A stretch of DNA of 64,000 nt, from positions 186,001 to 250,000 of the forward strand of contig SADC01000146.1 of assembly GCA_004194705.1 (NCBI GenBank), written 5' to 3'. Made by a program: the position numbers and the translations under genes. Shown in pieces: positions 21,205 to 31,318 of this stretch. This DNA comes from Ditylenchus dipsaci (taxonomy: Eukaryota > Nematoda > Chromadorea > Rhabditida > Anguinidae). The notes beneath the pieces were generated by a model, which searched no databases, was not told the DNA's origin, and saw only the letters and a list, made by a program, of their open reading frames with translations. Numbering within the stretch: the stretch's first letter is position 1; every line of letters begins with the position of its first letter.

Positions 21205-21545
21205 GGTTTTGGGGAGTATATTAAAGGGGGGTTAGACTTTTTGAGAAAAATCGATTGAGCGGATTAGTTTTCGGGTCAGACAGGCTCAATCGCCCACAAC
21301 TCCACCTTAAACCACTCAAATCCACCGTAAACCTGGAATTCTGAGCGATTAAAACCCATCTGACCGAAATCTGATCCGCTTAATCGATTGTTCTTAAAAG
21401 TTTTACTAGTTCCCCCCTCTCTTTAGTATACCCCCAAAAAACCAATTATTCTGGCCTTTGGCTATTCCGGAGTGGGTCCTGAGCCATCTGGTCTTTGCCA
21501 CCCTGAATTTCACACAAAAAAAAAATTAAAAATAGTTGATTTTGT
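21205..21545. repeat. Palindromic block related to 12,700-12,800
   Basis: GATTGAGCGGATTAG pairs with CTGATCCGCTTAATCG across a loop of ACCACTC words. The right part (GAGCCATCTGGTCTTTGCCA) is an inverted copy of 12,740-12,790. Confidence 0.55.
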
Positions 21546-21934
21546 GTCGAGAATCGCGAATAAATCGCGAATCGATAACTCGCAAATCGATTGATTCGAT
21601 CAGCGCTTCTTTTTTTGTCTCGCGAATCGAATTGAACAATTCATTCAAAAAATTTGCGCGAGTTGATTGATTCAGGACATTTGCTTGAGCTTTAAATTGA
21701 TTCGCGAATCGATAAATCAAATGAACAGGACTGGATGTGAGATGCGAGGTCCGTTTATAAAATTTTATTTTTTATATCGATAGTGGGAAAGTTTATTTTA
21801 TTCAGTAGCGGACCTTAAAAATAGGTCAAAAACTTTTCAGATCAGTAAAATAACAAAATCTGGCTGAGATACATCACCTCAAAGACCTCGACCTCGTACC
21901 TCAATTTTAAGCGCCCTATCACAGATCTATCTTA

Positions 21935-22125
21935 CATTCTACGGATTGTTGTACGCGGCCCAGACCAGCAAACTCCACATTGAAAGAGATTGAAACAGTT
22001 GTAGTTGGTAAGCTTTAACTTTATAATATATCAGATTGATCTACAATTCCCCCAATCCCTGCAATGTCGAGTGTGCTGGTCTTGGACGCGAGGCGGCCAA
22101 CCCTCGGCTGAGTACAACAATTTGT
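21935..22125. other. No feature recognised
   Basis: No repeat or coding signal was found between the GAGGTGCGA element and the next nested-hairpin element. Confidence 0.35.
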
Positions 22126-22129
22126 AGGA

Positions 22130-22690
22130 TCTTCTATTGAAAATTTTTGACCAAAATTCGACTTTTTGCCTTGGGCGACCAAGGAAAACCACCTTTTTAG
22201 AGTATTCTACCCCGTTTTGTCACTGGAGCTAGGCAAAAAGAGTCTCTATATGCACTTTATGATCAAGAGTCTTGCTCAGAATTATGTCTAAGGTGAGTGA
22301 GTGCGCTTATCTCTAACCAACTAAGCCCCCTGCGCTCCCTTCGGGGCGCAGGGGGCTTGGTTGCTTGGGTTGAGATGCGCACACCCACATACCTTAGACA
22401 CAAATCACTCGAAAGCGACTCTGGATGCATAAAAACAATACGCATACCAGAGTTTCTTTATGCGGTAGGCCCCAGCTAACAAAACTATGTTCAAATCCCA
22501 TCTTTTGGTATTTTTAAGGATATCCAGTTACCCTTTCTGGTTTTACAGCTTGGGGACTAAGGCAATTGGTCAAGTTACGGTAACCAAAAATTTTTTCGAA
22601 ATACTCATTTTTTAGTACGGAAATTGTTAGGAAACAACTTTTTTTATCGTTTTTAGCGTATAAAAATTACTTAGAAGACGTCTAAACACT
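22130..22690. mobile_element. Nested-hairpin-core element, type I
   Basis: The order is CTTTTTGCCTTGGGCGACCA, then GTATTCTACCCCGTTTTG, then the core (22,255-22,480) with CCCCCTGCGCTCCC/GGGGCGCAGGGGG, then CAGCTTGGGGACTAAGG. Open frames on both strands over the core come from its palindromic structure. Confidence 0.75.
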
Positions 22691-22729
22691 ATTTGTAGCT
22701 GACAAAAAAAAGCCCCCCCCCAGTAAAAC

Positions 22730-23003
22730 AAGTGCCGTTTTCTGGACTGTCTCGAACATTCTAAAGACGATTTGATAGTGGTAAAATACCGTTTGTTCGG
22801 GTATTTTTAGAGTATTGGGCAATAATTTGGTGAAATCGATTATTGCCTAAAACTCAAAAAATACTTGAGAAAACGGCATTTTATCACTATCAAACCATCT
22901 TCAGCATGCCCGAATCAGTCCAGAAAACAAGTTTTGGAACATGAAAACGTGAAAAAAAAATTTCGGTCCAAGTGGACGACCACTTGGATTAGTTGGTGCA
23001 TGG
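22730..23003. mobile_element. CCAAGTGG-family MITE, left end worn
   Basis: GATTTGATAGTGGTAAAATA pairs with ATCACTATCAAACCATC; the right end (GTGGACGACCACTTGG) is intact. Confidence 0.75.
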
Positions 23004-23909
23004 TGGATCCGGCGTTTCACTGAAAAATGGGCTCACCCGGCTCTGACATTAACTATTCTGGAAATGAACGATTCTGACACTAATTATTATGACACTAATT
23101 GGTCTCAACATGATTTGATTTGGAAATAATGTTTATGTTCAAAATTTCTTGCAACAAATCGTCGTGGAACTAAATGACTGTGTCTTTTTTCTGTTTGTTT
23201 TCGTCAGGCTCTTACTTCGTTTTCCTGTTTTTTGTAGCATATGGTCATTCGGTCATTTTCGGTACATTTTCAGTGTTCTTCATCCGTCCTCAGTAATATT
23301 AATCTACTTTCAGAGGTATGATCCGCGTCTAATAGCCTAGATATTACGGAGCTCTAATCCATCTTCAACACTCACGTGATCCAATTCAGTGCTGATAACT
23401 ATTCAGCTGATATGATCCAGGTGGTGGCCTCAGTTACTCCGGTGTTGGGTGTATGCGCACTGAGCCTTCTTTACACGACGATGGCTTTTTAGAAGAATAT
23501 CTTGGTGGATATCCACCTGACCAAATGACTACATGACCACCTTTCACCTGATCCTAGGTTACCCACATCAGGTTTTGGGGTATGGGTGAGTAAAATTACT
23601 ATTTTGGTATTGATAAACTGTGTTCAGCGCATGATTTTGAGTAAGATATCATGGTTCTTTTTGCCTTATTTAAAAAATTTCTACTTTTCCAAAAAATTCG
23701 TAGACCATAGCCTAGTCATCAATATTCCATGGAAAATTTTTAAATTTCTAACTTTTTAAATCTTCAATAAAACAAAATTTTCCAATCTCCAAGTAGTGAT
23801 ATGACCAGTGTTTCCGAAAATAACACATACAGTAATACCTACACCTACTATCTAACCCTACACCTACACTAACACAAAAACTAAACATACCCTACACCTA
23901 CACTTCAAA

Positions 23910-25574
23910 CTAATCATACTCTACACCTACACGTACACTTAAAAGAATTATAATAAAATAATTATGCTTTCTAGCAAACTGTTGTTCTTCTGCTGTTTCC
24001 GCCAATAACTGATACAGTGTGTCATTAAAAAATCTTGTAGTTGATGATGCTGCTGTCGCACATGTTTCAGGCTCAACTGCACCTAAACTAAGTGTCCACA
24101 ACAAGTTTGTCAAACAAAAAGTTTACTAAGTTTTGAACAGCACAAAGAGCTGATTTAGAATCATCTTCATTGAGACGGCACGCATTATTCGGATCAAGGA
24201 CAGTGGCGATGAGGTAAATCGGATCAAAATCGGCAGATTGGGAATTCATCACACGATCGAATCGACTGTTCAGTATTAGACGACGACTTTTTGCTGGTCC
24301 ATCGAAGATGGGTCCATCCAAAAAAGCACATACAATAACTGAAATTAAGAAAACATCAAATACTTCTTGGAAACGCAGATCTGAAAATGAGTTCAGAGTC
24401 TAAGTTCAGAGTCGTGCGCATGCGTACAGAAAAAATTATCTTACATGATAGACAACACGGAATTTCTGCAATCTGAACTAACTTCGTCTGTTTTTCACCG
24501 TTTCCTCCACTGAATCATTACTTCACTGAAACTTCTGCCGCAGTATATTTTCAGATCACAAAAATTGTATATCTCACCAGAGCAGACATCCCTAAACGCG
24601 TTTGCCATATTGCTAGCACCGTCGCTGATTACTTTGAAGACATCTTTCATAGACAGTCCATATTCAGCCAGCATCTTGTTAAGTTCACGGCGGATCGCAG
24701 TTCGAGTATGAGACCCATTCAATTCGCAGAGACCGAGAAAGACGCGGCGCAATATTTCCGTTCCCCATCAAACATGAAGAGTTACGCCTAAAAGTGACAT
24801 GCACTCGATCTCAATGGATACATTGCTCTACCTAGGTAAGCATGCTTCAAGCTCTTATCCGCCAAATGTCGCATGTCAATAAGCATCTTTGTGCCATATT
24901 TCTCAGTTATTTTTCGATTTTGCATGTTATTTGTTCTCGTCTATTCATCAAAAGATTTTTCAAAGTCGAAAAGCTATTCGGCAGCTTGAAATTTTCAAAG
25001 TATATCGGTGACGTTTTAAAAAAAATCAACCTCATAATTCGGATTAAGAGACCGGAACAGCGCACGCACGAGAGGATGCAAAAGAATTTTCACGGACATG
25101 GATGGTATAGCAATGACATTCAATAAAGCAAACTGAATTTTTTGGAGCCTAAGCCGAAACATTTCATTACAAAAAATAATCAGGCGACATACTTTGAGTC
25201 TAATGCACTATTCTCACTGACTTCAAAGCTGGAAGAGATTTTTTTGAGGGCAATAATTGTCCTTGCGCACTGTTCTCCAATGGCGCTCAATAACATTCTT
25301 GTGACATGAGAGGATCTAAATACTCAGTGAGTCATAATTTAGTAAATCAAAACGTGATATCCACTTTAATACATTCACCGCAACGGGCGCTTTGCTTGCC
25401 ATCTATATCTTGTTCCACTGTGAATTTAGCCCGGAAATCATCGCGACGGCGTATTCGATCTTTCTTGCCAATTGAACGAGAGAGAAGAATTTGGCGCTGA
25501 CATGTTCCTGAAAATATACAAGGATGCAGAAAATCTTGAAGAAAGACATAGTAGTGTGCAACCTGACATCTCAA
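23910..25574 (-). pseudogene. hAT transposase with BED finger, decayed
   Basis: Reading down the minus strand, the first piece (about 25,574-25,350) carries a basic stretch and the start of a BED-type finger (KFTVEQDIDGKQSARCGECI). The second finger half follows near 25,300 (NVIERHWRTV). The RNase H-like core is seen at 24,752-24,495 (GLSMKDVFKVISDGASNMAN), then a more C-terminal piece at 24,321-24,088 (DFDPIYLIATVLDPNN). The last piece (24,113-23,910) does not show the usual dimerisation motif. Frames are interrupted, so it is probably inactive. The core is related to that of the element at 30,417-33,017. Confidence 0.82.
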
Positions 25575-25716
25575 TATAGAAAACAGTGCGACAAACTGTA
25601 CGCTAAACAGTTAACGAACAGTTTGCCAAACAGTACTATAAACACTTTGTACCGTACAGTACGGCAAACAGTACGCTAACACTTAAACGTTGTGTTATCG
25701 TACAGTATGCCAAAGA

Positions 25717-26260
25717 GTAGGTGTAGGTGTAGGGTATGTTCATTTCAAGTGTATGTGTAGGTGTAGGTCTACGCTTCATTTTAAGTGTACGTGTGGGTGT
25801 AGAGTAAGATTAGTTTGAAGTGTAGGTGTAGGGTATGTTTCATTTCAAGTGTATGTGTAGGTGTAGGTATACGCTTCATTTTAAGTGTACGTGTAGGTGT
25901 AGAGTATGATTAGTTTGAAGTGTAGGTGTAGGGTATGTTTCATTTCAAGTGTATGTGTAGGTGTAGGTATGCGCTTCATTTTAAGTGTACGTGTAGGTGT
26001 AGAGTATGATTAGTTTCAAGTGTAGGTGTAGGGTATGTTTCATTTCAAGTGTATGTGTAGGTGTAGGTATGCGCTTCATTTTAAGTGTACGTGTAGGTGT
26101 AGAGTATGATTAGTTTGAAGTGTAGGTGTAGGGTATGTTTCATTTCAAGTGTATGTGTAGGTGTAGGTATGCGCTTCATTTTAAGTGTACGTGTAGGTGT
26201 AGAGTATGATTAGTTTCAAGTGTAGGTGTAGGGTATGTTTCAAGTGTAGGCATACTGTTG
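25717..26260. repeat. 100-bp tandem repeat in hAT right subterminal region
   Basis: A unit containing GTGTAGGTGTAGGGTATG, TTTCATTTCAAGTG and GCTTCATTTTAAGTGTACG repeats at 25,821, 25,921, 26,021 and 26,121 with exact 100-base spacing, with partial units on both sides. Just before it (25,580-25,715), GTACAGT, CAAACAGT and GTACGCTAA words form a different field. Confidence 0.9.
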
Positions 26261-26726
26261 AGTATGTGTAGGTGTAGGTGTTATTTTCGGAAACACTGGA
26301 TATGACCCCTGGTTTTTTTTCGCTAATTAAAACAAAAAATATTTCGTCTAATTCCTTATTTAGAAAGAATGTCCAAAAAGCCAATAATGGCTACTTATGA
26401 TGCTTAGATGAAACTGTACTGTAAGCATCGTGGATGCTAATGGGATTTCAGAGCAAAGACTTAATCATTATAGAGTGTCAAGTTAATTGTCTCCGATGTT
26501 ATTAATCTCAAAATCCTTTTGTTCAGATATATTTAAATGGCTATAGGTGATTTACGCCCTCAAAATGCTCATTACGCCCTCAAATTAATTATTTACGCCT
26601 CAAATTTGAAAATTGATCAAAATGCTTATTTAGGCCCTCGAATTGCTTATTTACGCCCTCAAATCGACCAAAATGCTTATTTTAGCCAAAATTTGTGGGA
26701 ATTCAAATTTTTTAGTCTCAACCAGC

Positions 26727-27041
26727 GAAACCAACTGGTCTTCCACTTATATCAAAAAAAATTTACATTTTTCATGTTCCAAAACCTGTTTTCTGGACTA
26801 ATCCGGGCATGCTGAAGATGGTTTGACGGTGGTAAAATCCCGTGTTCTCGAGTATATTTTGAGTTTGGTTAATAATTGATTTCACCAAAATCAATTATTT
26901 CACAACACTCAAAAAATACTCGAGAACACGGCATTTTACCACCGTCAAACCATCTTCAGCATGCCAGAATCAATCCAGAAAACAGGTTTCGGAACATGAA
27001 AAACGTAAAAAAAAATTTGATGCAAGTGGACGACCACTTGG
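26727..27041. mobile_element. CCAAGTGG-family MITE
   Basis: A foldback with GATGGTTTGACGGTGGTAAA against TTTACCACCGTCAAACCATC and centre TCAATTATT; ends AACCAACTGGTC and GACCACTTGG. Confidence 0.88.
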
Positions 27042-27115
27042 TACCCACATAGGTACTTCACCTAGGTACCATCACCAGTGCACCTCCGCCTGAGAAAACT
27101 TACCTCTCTCTCTGG

Positions 27116-27286
27116 TACAGTCAAACCCCGATTTAGTGCGACCCCGATTTAGTGTGACCTCGAGTTCGATGGACTTGGTCAAAGTCTTTGAAAGTCGCGA
27201 AAGTGGAACCTCGTTTTAGTGCGAACCTCGATATAGTGCAAATTTTTTCCGGTTCCCAGGGTCGCACTAAACCGGGTTTGACTGTA
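27116..27286. mobile_element. Pogo/Tigger-like MITE, TA-flanked
   Basis: TACAGTCAAACCCCGATTTA and its complement are the ends. TTTAGTGCGA words repeat near the left, CCGGTTCCCAGGG near the right. Confidence 0.88.
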
Positions 27287-27794
27287 CCTCTCTCTTGGTA
27301 TTCCTATCTTATCAACACCACCTTGACACTCCCTTCTTAGGATCCCCTATCCTGGGTGCCTCCCTCTTAGATACCCCTCTCCTAGGTGAGCTCCTCATGC
27401 TTCTCCTACAGAATGGCTCAGGGGAACTGAAGATACCGTTTGGAAAGTCTAAACACAGTCAGACATTCGAGTTCTGAAAATATTGCCATCTAAAATAGGG
27501 AATTCCCACCCAATTTGATCGATTTGAGGGCGTAAATAATAAATTTGAGGCGTAAATGAGCAATTTGAGGGCGTAAATGAGAATTTGAGGGCGCAAATGA
27601 ATTTTAGCCTATTAAATTGCCAAACGATTATTTCCAAATCAAATCGTGTTGAGACCAATTATATTCGGTTGAATTAGTGTCAGAATCGTTCATTTCCAGA
27701 AAATTAATGTCAGAGCTGGGCTGAGCCGAAAAATGTTTGAATTAACGAGTAAACTTTTCAAGACAAAAATTTAAAAGCATTTCGTGTCGGGACA

Positions 27795-27976
27795 AATTTT
27801 TGTGGATCAATTCGTGTGTGGATCAATTCGATGTGGATCAATTCGGTGTGGATCAATTCGGTGCCGCCCACTAAAATCACACTCACTTCAAGTGTGATTT
27901 TAGTGTGATTGTGAGGTTCACTGTGATTTTGTGGTGTGAGTGTGTGAGGTGTGACTGTGATTTTTGAAACACTGGT
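27795..27976. repeat. GTGGATCAATTC and GTGTGATT word fields with hAT-like end
   Basis: GTGGATCAATTCG repeats four times to 27,862; its inverted relatives lie at 61,065-61,150. Then GTGTGATTTTAGTG words run to 27,976, where the minus strand reads CAGTGTTTCAAAAATCACAG, the same start as the hAT elements here. The other end of this hAT-like element was not found. Confidence 0.6.
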
Positions 27977-27979
27977 GGA

Positions 27980-28260
27980 AACGTATAACGCTAAGTTTAT
28001 AGGCGCCAATTTAAAAATATTCATTTATTCATCAGATTTTCGACGCTTGATATTGATAACCATATATTTATTCATAAAAACATTTAAAAAGGGTATTTTA
28101 TTATGGTAAGGCAAGCAAAGGTAGTACGGGTAACTGAAAGTGCATATTTTAAACATCCAAAATGACTTCAAAATACTCAAATGAGAATTTGATGGTAGTG
28201 TTGCCACATCTTTATTTTGCGATATGAGCATCTAAAGATTTTCGCCACAAAAAAGGATTT
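27980..28260. other. No feature recognised
   Basis: AT-rich sequence without repeats or supported exons. Confidence 0.35.
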
Positions 28261-28274
28261 TCGGCCACCATTAT

Positions 28275-28578
28275 ATTATATCCCAAACCAACAAAAACCA
28301 CCAAAACGACCCGAAAGCACCCCAAGCATCCTCGAACCACCCCAAACTACCACGAACCACCTTAACCCACCCAAACACCCCCGAACCATCGCAAACACCA
28401 AAAAAACACCCAAAAGCATCCGAACCCACCCGAAATTACTTAAGAGCCACACATTTTGGTGGTTTAGGATGGTTTCGGTGTTTTGGGGTATAGGTGGTTT
28501 TTGTGGTTCGGTTGGTTGGGTGGTATTTGGATTCTTTGGGTGGTTTCGGTTGATTTTAGGTGGTTTTGGGTGTTTGGA
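28275..28578. repeat. Palindromic field of ACCACCCCAAA words
   Basis: CCACCCCAAA, ACCACCAAAA and related words on the left half are mirrored by GGTGGTTTTGGG words on the right half, with CATTTTGGTGGTTTAGG at the turn. Related words occur at 42,880-42,995 and 19,355-19,400. Confidence 0.65.
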
Positions 28579-28579
28579 A

Positions 28580-28985
28580 ACGACTTTGGTACCACCATCA
28601 AGGTACCACTTACGACTACCGACGTACTACCACTACGAAGGTACCACCGATTGTGAAACACCTCGGTTCGAAACTTGCTTAAAATAAACTAAGACTACTA
28701 ACTGGGTACTGCGACATATACCACGGATAAAATTATTGAATGAACAATTGGTAATCTGACATTGCGTTTGTTGACAGAAAAAATATGGGTAGTTCGGGGT
28801 AGACAACCGGGGCAGTCTGGGGATAGCAATCGGTTTGAATCAACTTAATTGAGCTACACTGAGAAGATGTAGCTCAGAAAATAAATATAAGAACAAGAAC
28901 ACAACAATATAATGATGTTTGAAGTCAATTGGGTTATAAATTGTTGAAAAGAGTACAGTTGGAAGCAGTATAAGTAGTCAGGATC
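28580..28985. other. No feature recognised
   Basis: Apart from short ACCAC/GGTACCAC stretches at the left edge, no repeat or coding signal was found. Confidence 0.35.
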
Positions 28986-28994
28986 GAAAACTGG

Positions 28995-29245
28995 GTGTGA
29001 GGTTTGCAACTAGTGTGAGATTTGCCCACACCCGCACCCACACCCGCTCCCACACCCACACTCCTCATTGTGAACAGGGTGTGGGTGCGGGTGTGGGTCT
29101 GAGTGTGGGTGTGTGATTTTCAAAGCTTATTGTGAACACGAGTGTGGGTGCGGGTGTGGGTCTGAGTGTGGGTGCGAGATTTTGAGTGTTCACAATAGAG
29201 AGTGTGGGTGTGGGTGCGGGATTTTGTTTTTATGTGAACGTGCCT
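28995..29245. repeat. CCCACACCCGCACCC word field
   Basis: GTGTGGGTGCGGGTG and its complement are iterated in both orientations. The right edge reads ATGTGAACGTGCCTTAA, like the ends of the CGGGAC foldbacks (AGGC then a TTCA-type stretch, next to TAA). Left end not found. Confidence 0.6.
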
Positions 29246-29464
29246 TAAATGAATAATGATAGTGATGAGGAGGGGATCAGGACGAAACGCCTCCGGCCAA
29301 AAGACCCCCAAAAATGGTTCTTAAAAAATACAATTAGTATAGATACCACGAGAGTCTGGCGGTATGGGGGTGACGGTATGAGAGTGACGGTATGGGACTG
29401 TAGTTTTCTCAGATTTCATAGATTTTCAAACTATTTTGAAAGAGAAATCATCGAAAAGTAAAAA

Positions 29465-29610
29465 AAACCATTTTATGGAAATATCAGCAGGAAATAAATC
29501 GAGAAATGCTACAGAAATATGAGCGGAAAATATATCGAAAAATGCTGCGGAAATATCAGCGGGAAAAATTCGAAAAGTGCTACGAAAAAATCAGCGGAAA
29601 ATAAGACCCG
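29465..29610. repeat. 36-bp tandem repeat, about four units
   Basis: Units contain GAAATATCAGCGGAAAATA and TCGAAAAATGCTGCG. The right edge has GCCCGTAGGGCGG, a small hairpin. Confidence 0.75.
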
Positions 29611-29794
29611 CCCGTAGGGCGGACAAGCGCTAGTTTTTTGAAAGAGGAGTTGTTTCATAAAAACGGGTATTTCTCAAACTTTTCTCAACAACAAAGAGTC
29701 AGTTGATAGCTTGTCAGAAACTAGAGATTCAGCGCTACATGATGATCAAAAGAAAAAATTTTACGACATAAAAACATCGAGAAATACTCATTTT

Positions 29795-29860
29795 TATGAT
29801 TTGGGGGATAAATGAATAATTTGGCGGGGTAAAAGAATAATTTGACGGCGTAAAACAATT
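29795..29860. repeat. Fragment of GGCGGGGTAAA word field
   Basis: AATTTGGCGGGGTAAAAGA units match the right arm of the palindrome at 18,970-19,830. Confidence 0.65.
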
Positions 29861-29964
29861 TTAGCCTTTTCAATATTATCCAAAAAAGTATTGCCCAATA
29901 AAAGTGGTGTCCCGTGCGCATTCAAACATGTAAAATTCTCGTTGTCGGCAACGGCTATGGTCTT

Positions 29965-30212
29965 TTAAAGGGGGAAGCCATTTAGGTTTGAAAAGTGGCT
30001 TTCATGGCGCAGTGCGTAAGTGCTCGCGTTTTTTGGCCCAAAATGGTGTTTTTTTGGTGTTGCAGGTTCAATCCCACGTAGTGGCACACTATTTTTTTGG
30101 CTTGTTTGGCCCGTTTAGAAGTAACTTGGGTCGCTGATTCTGAATCTGGCGTCGAAAAAGTCTAATTACCTCTAAACTGGCCAAACAAGCCAGAAAAATA
30201 GTGTGCCACTAC
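29965..30212. mobile_element. tRNA-like inverted MITE, second copy, right arm cut
   Basis: TTCATGGCGCAGTGCGTAAG (A-box-like) and GCAGGTTCAATCCCACG (B-box-like) match the copy at 1,881-2,259. The returning arm stops at GTGCCACTAC where a hAT element begins. The rest of that arm was not found beyond the hAT block. Confidence 0.7.
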
Positions 30213-30711
30213 CAGTGTTTCCGAAAGTAACCCCTACAGTAACGCCTACATGTACTATCTAGCCGTACACCTACATTAACACCTAAAATCAAACGTACAC
30301 CTACCCGTACACATACACCTGAAATTAAACGTACTATACACCTACATGTACACTTAAAATAAACCGTACACGTACCCGTACACCTACACTTGAAATTAAA
30401 CAAACCCTACCCGTACCAGTGTTTTCATAATTGGCACTGGTACCTGACACTGGTAGTAGCTAAACTGGCAAAACTGGCACTGGCAGCTAAACTGGCAGTG
30501 GTAAAAGTACCAGTGCCAGTGTCACTACCAGCTTTGCCAGTTTTGCCAACTACCAGTGCCAGTTTGCCAGTTTTGCCAGTTACCAGTTTGAATTGCCAGT
30601 TTTGGCAATCTGCCAGTTTGAATTGCCAGTTTTGCCAGTCTAATTGACAGTTTGCATATTTAAATTGCCAGTTTCACCAGTCTTATTGGCAGCTTGCTAG
30701 TTTTGATAACT

Positions 30712-30957
30712 ATTGTATTATATCTCTGAAACGGGCAATCTCTAATAAACGGGCCCCCTTGACTTTGAGGGTTTATATCTAAGTAAATATTTTGTAAGGC
30801 TGTTTTTTGCATTTTCGCAACTCCCACGTGTTCTGTCGATTGCACTTTTTGGATTTTAGTTGAGCACCCGAAAATCTCGAGATCGGCATCGAATTTTTAT
30901 GTTTTTTGAGGGGTTGAAAAATAAACGGGCATGCCGTTTAATAGAGATAATACGGTA
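30712..30957. mobile_element. CCGTATT-family MITE inside the hAT element
   Basis: The left end is worn (TTGTATTATATCTCTGAAA); the right end AATAGAGATAATACGGTA is clear, and AGTTGAGCACCCGAAAATC lies inside. Confidence 0.75.
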
Positions 30958-31318
30958 TTTATTTTATTGTTAGTTTCGCCAGCCTTATTTCCAGTTTTCA
31001 GAAATAATTATTGAAATAGGCAGTGTTGTAAATCTCTCTGGTTAAAAGTTATTTCAGCTCACTGCCATACTTCAGAAGACAAACTTGTACACTCAACATG
31101 ACTACAGCCTTTTATTACATACTAGATCTAAATCTGCTAAATTCTTTACTTCAAGAACAACTCATAAACCTAGACGTTCTCTAAGTACATATTACAATAA
31201 ACGACAATCTGAGAATTTATGAGAACGACCTAGGACAGCTATTTGTGAGGCCCAGCGAGTTTTCGACGGCGAGACTAGCACTTTTCCACAAACTCCTGAT
31301 AAGGCCTAAATAAAGCAC

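Larger units (their letters stand above)
20763..21733. mobile_element. hAT-like element with GATTCGCGAATCGAT words
   Basis: CAGTCCTGTTCATTTGATT and its complement are the ends. The flanks are TATGTGAG and GATGTGAG (7 of 8 identical), a slightly decayed 8-bp duplication. GATTCGCG, CGCGAATCGAT and ATCGATTGATT fill the right subterminal region. Two other repeat blocks (20,985-21,163 and 21,205-21,545) lie inside. Confidence 0.82.
20738..21930. mobile_element. GAGGTGCGA-word element split by a hAT insertion
   Basis: GGAGGTGTGAGGTGCGA stands just left of the hAT element at 20,763, and the field resumes to its right (GAGATGCGAGGT, then ACCTCGACCTCGTACCTCA near 21,885-21,905). The same words occur at 51,108-51,290. 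Ends are uncertain. Confidence 0.55.
23806..26298. mobile_element. Full-length hAT element, GTGTAGGTGTA words, duplication GATATGAC
   Basis: The ends CAGTGTTTCCGAAAATAAC and GTTATTTTCGGAAACACTG are exact inverted copies. GATATGAC flanks both sides (23,798-23,805 and 26,299-26,306), a textbook 8-bp hAT duplication. The left subterminal region has one field of CCTACACCTACAC words. The right one is expanded into 100-bp tandem units. A broken transposase gene on the minus strand occupies the middle. Confidence 0.96.
26540..27608. mobile_element. Element with TTTACGCCCTCAAAT words at both ends
   Basis: TTACGCCCTCAAATT is repeated about six times at 26,550-26,690 and inverted (AATTTGAGGGCGTAAAT) at 27,522-27,600. 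A CCAAGTGG MITE and a Tigger-like MITE are nested inside. Confidence 0.75.
23030..27725. mobile_element. 4.7-kb composite block bounded by inverted repeats
   Basis: About 95 bases at 23,030-23,125 (GGCTCTGACATTAACTATTC, AACGATTCTGACACTAAT, GATTTGATTTGGAAATAA) reappear inverted at 27,614-27,725. Between them lie a full hAT copy (23,806-26,298) and the TTTACGCCCTCAAAT element (26,540-27,608). Either the block is one element loaded with later insertions, or two copies of a small MITE face each other. Confidence 0.6.

Noticed and set aside
20930..21235. 101-codon open frame rich in Pro and Arg
   Set aside because: It follows from the GC-rich CCCCGCCC word field, which has few stop codons.
24842..25126. 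Plus-strand open frame of 94 codons
   Set aside because: It lies antisense to the hAT transposase remains on the minus strand inside a proven hAT element.
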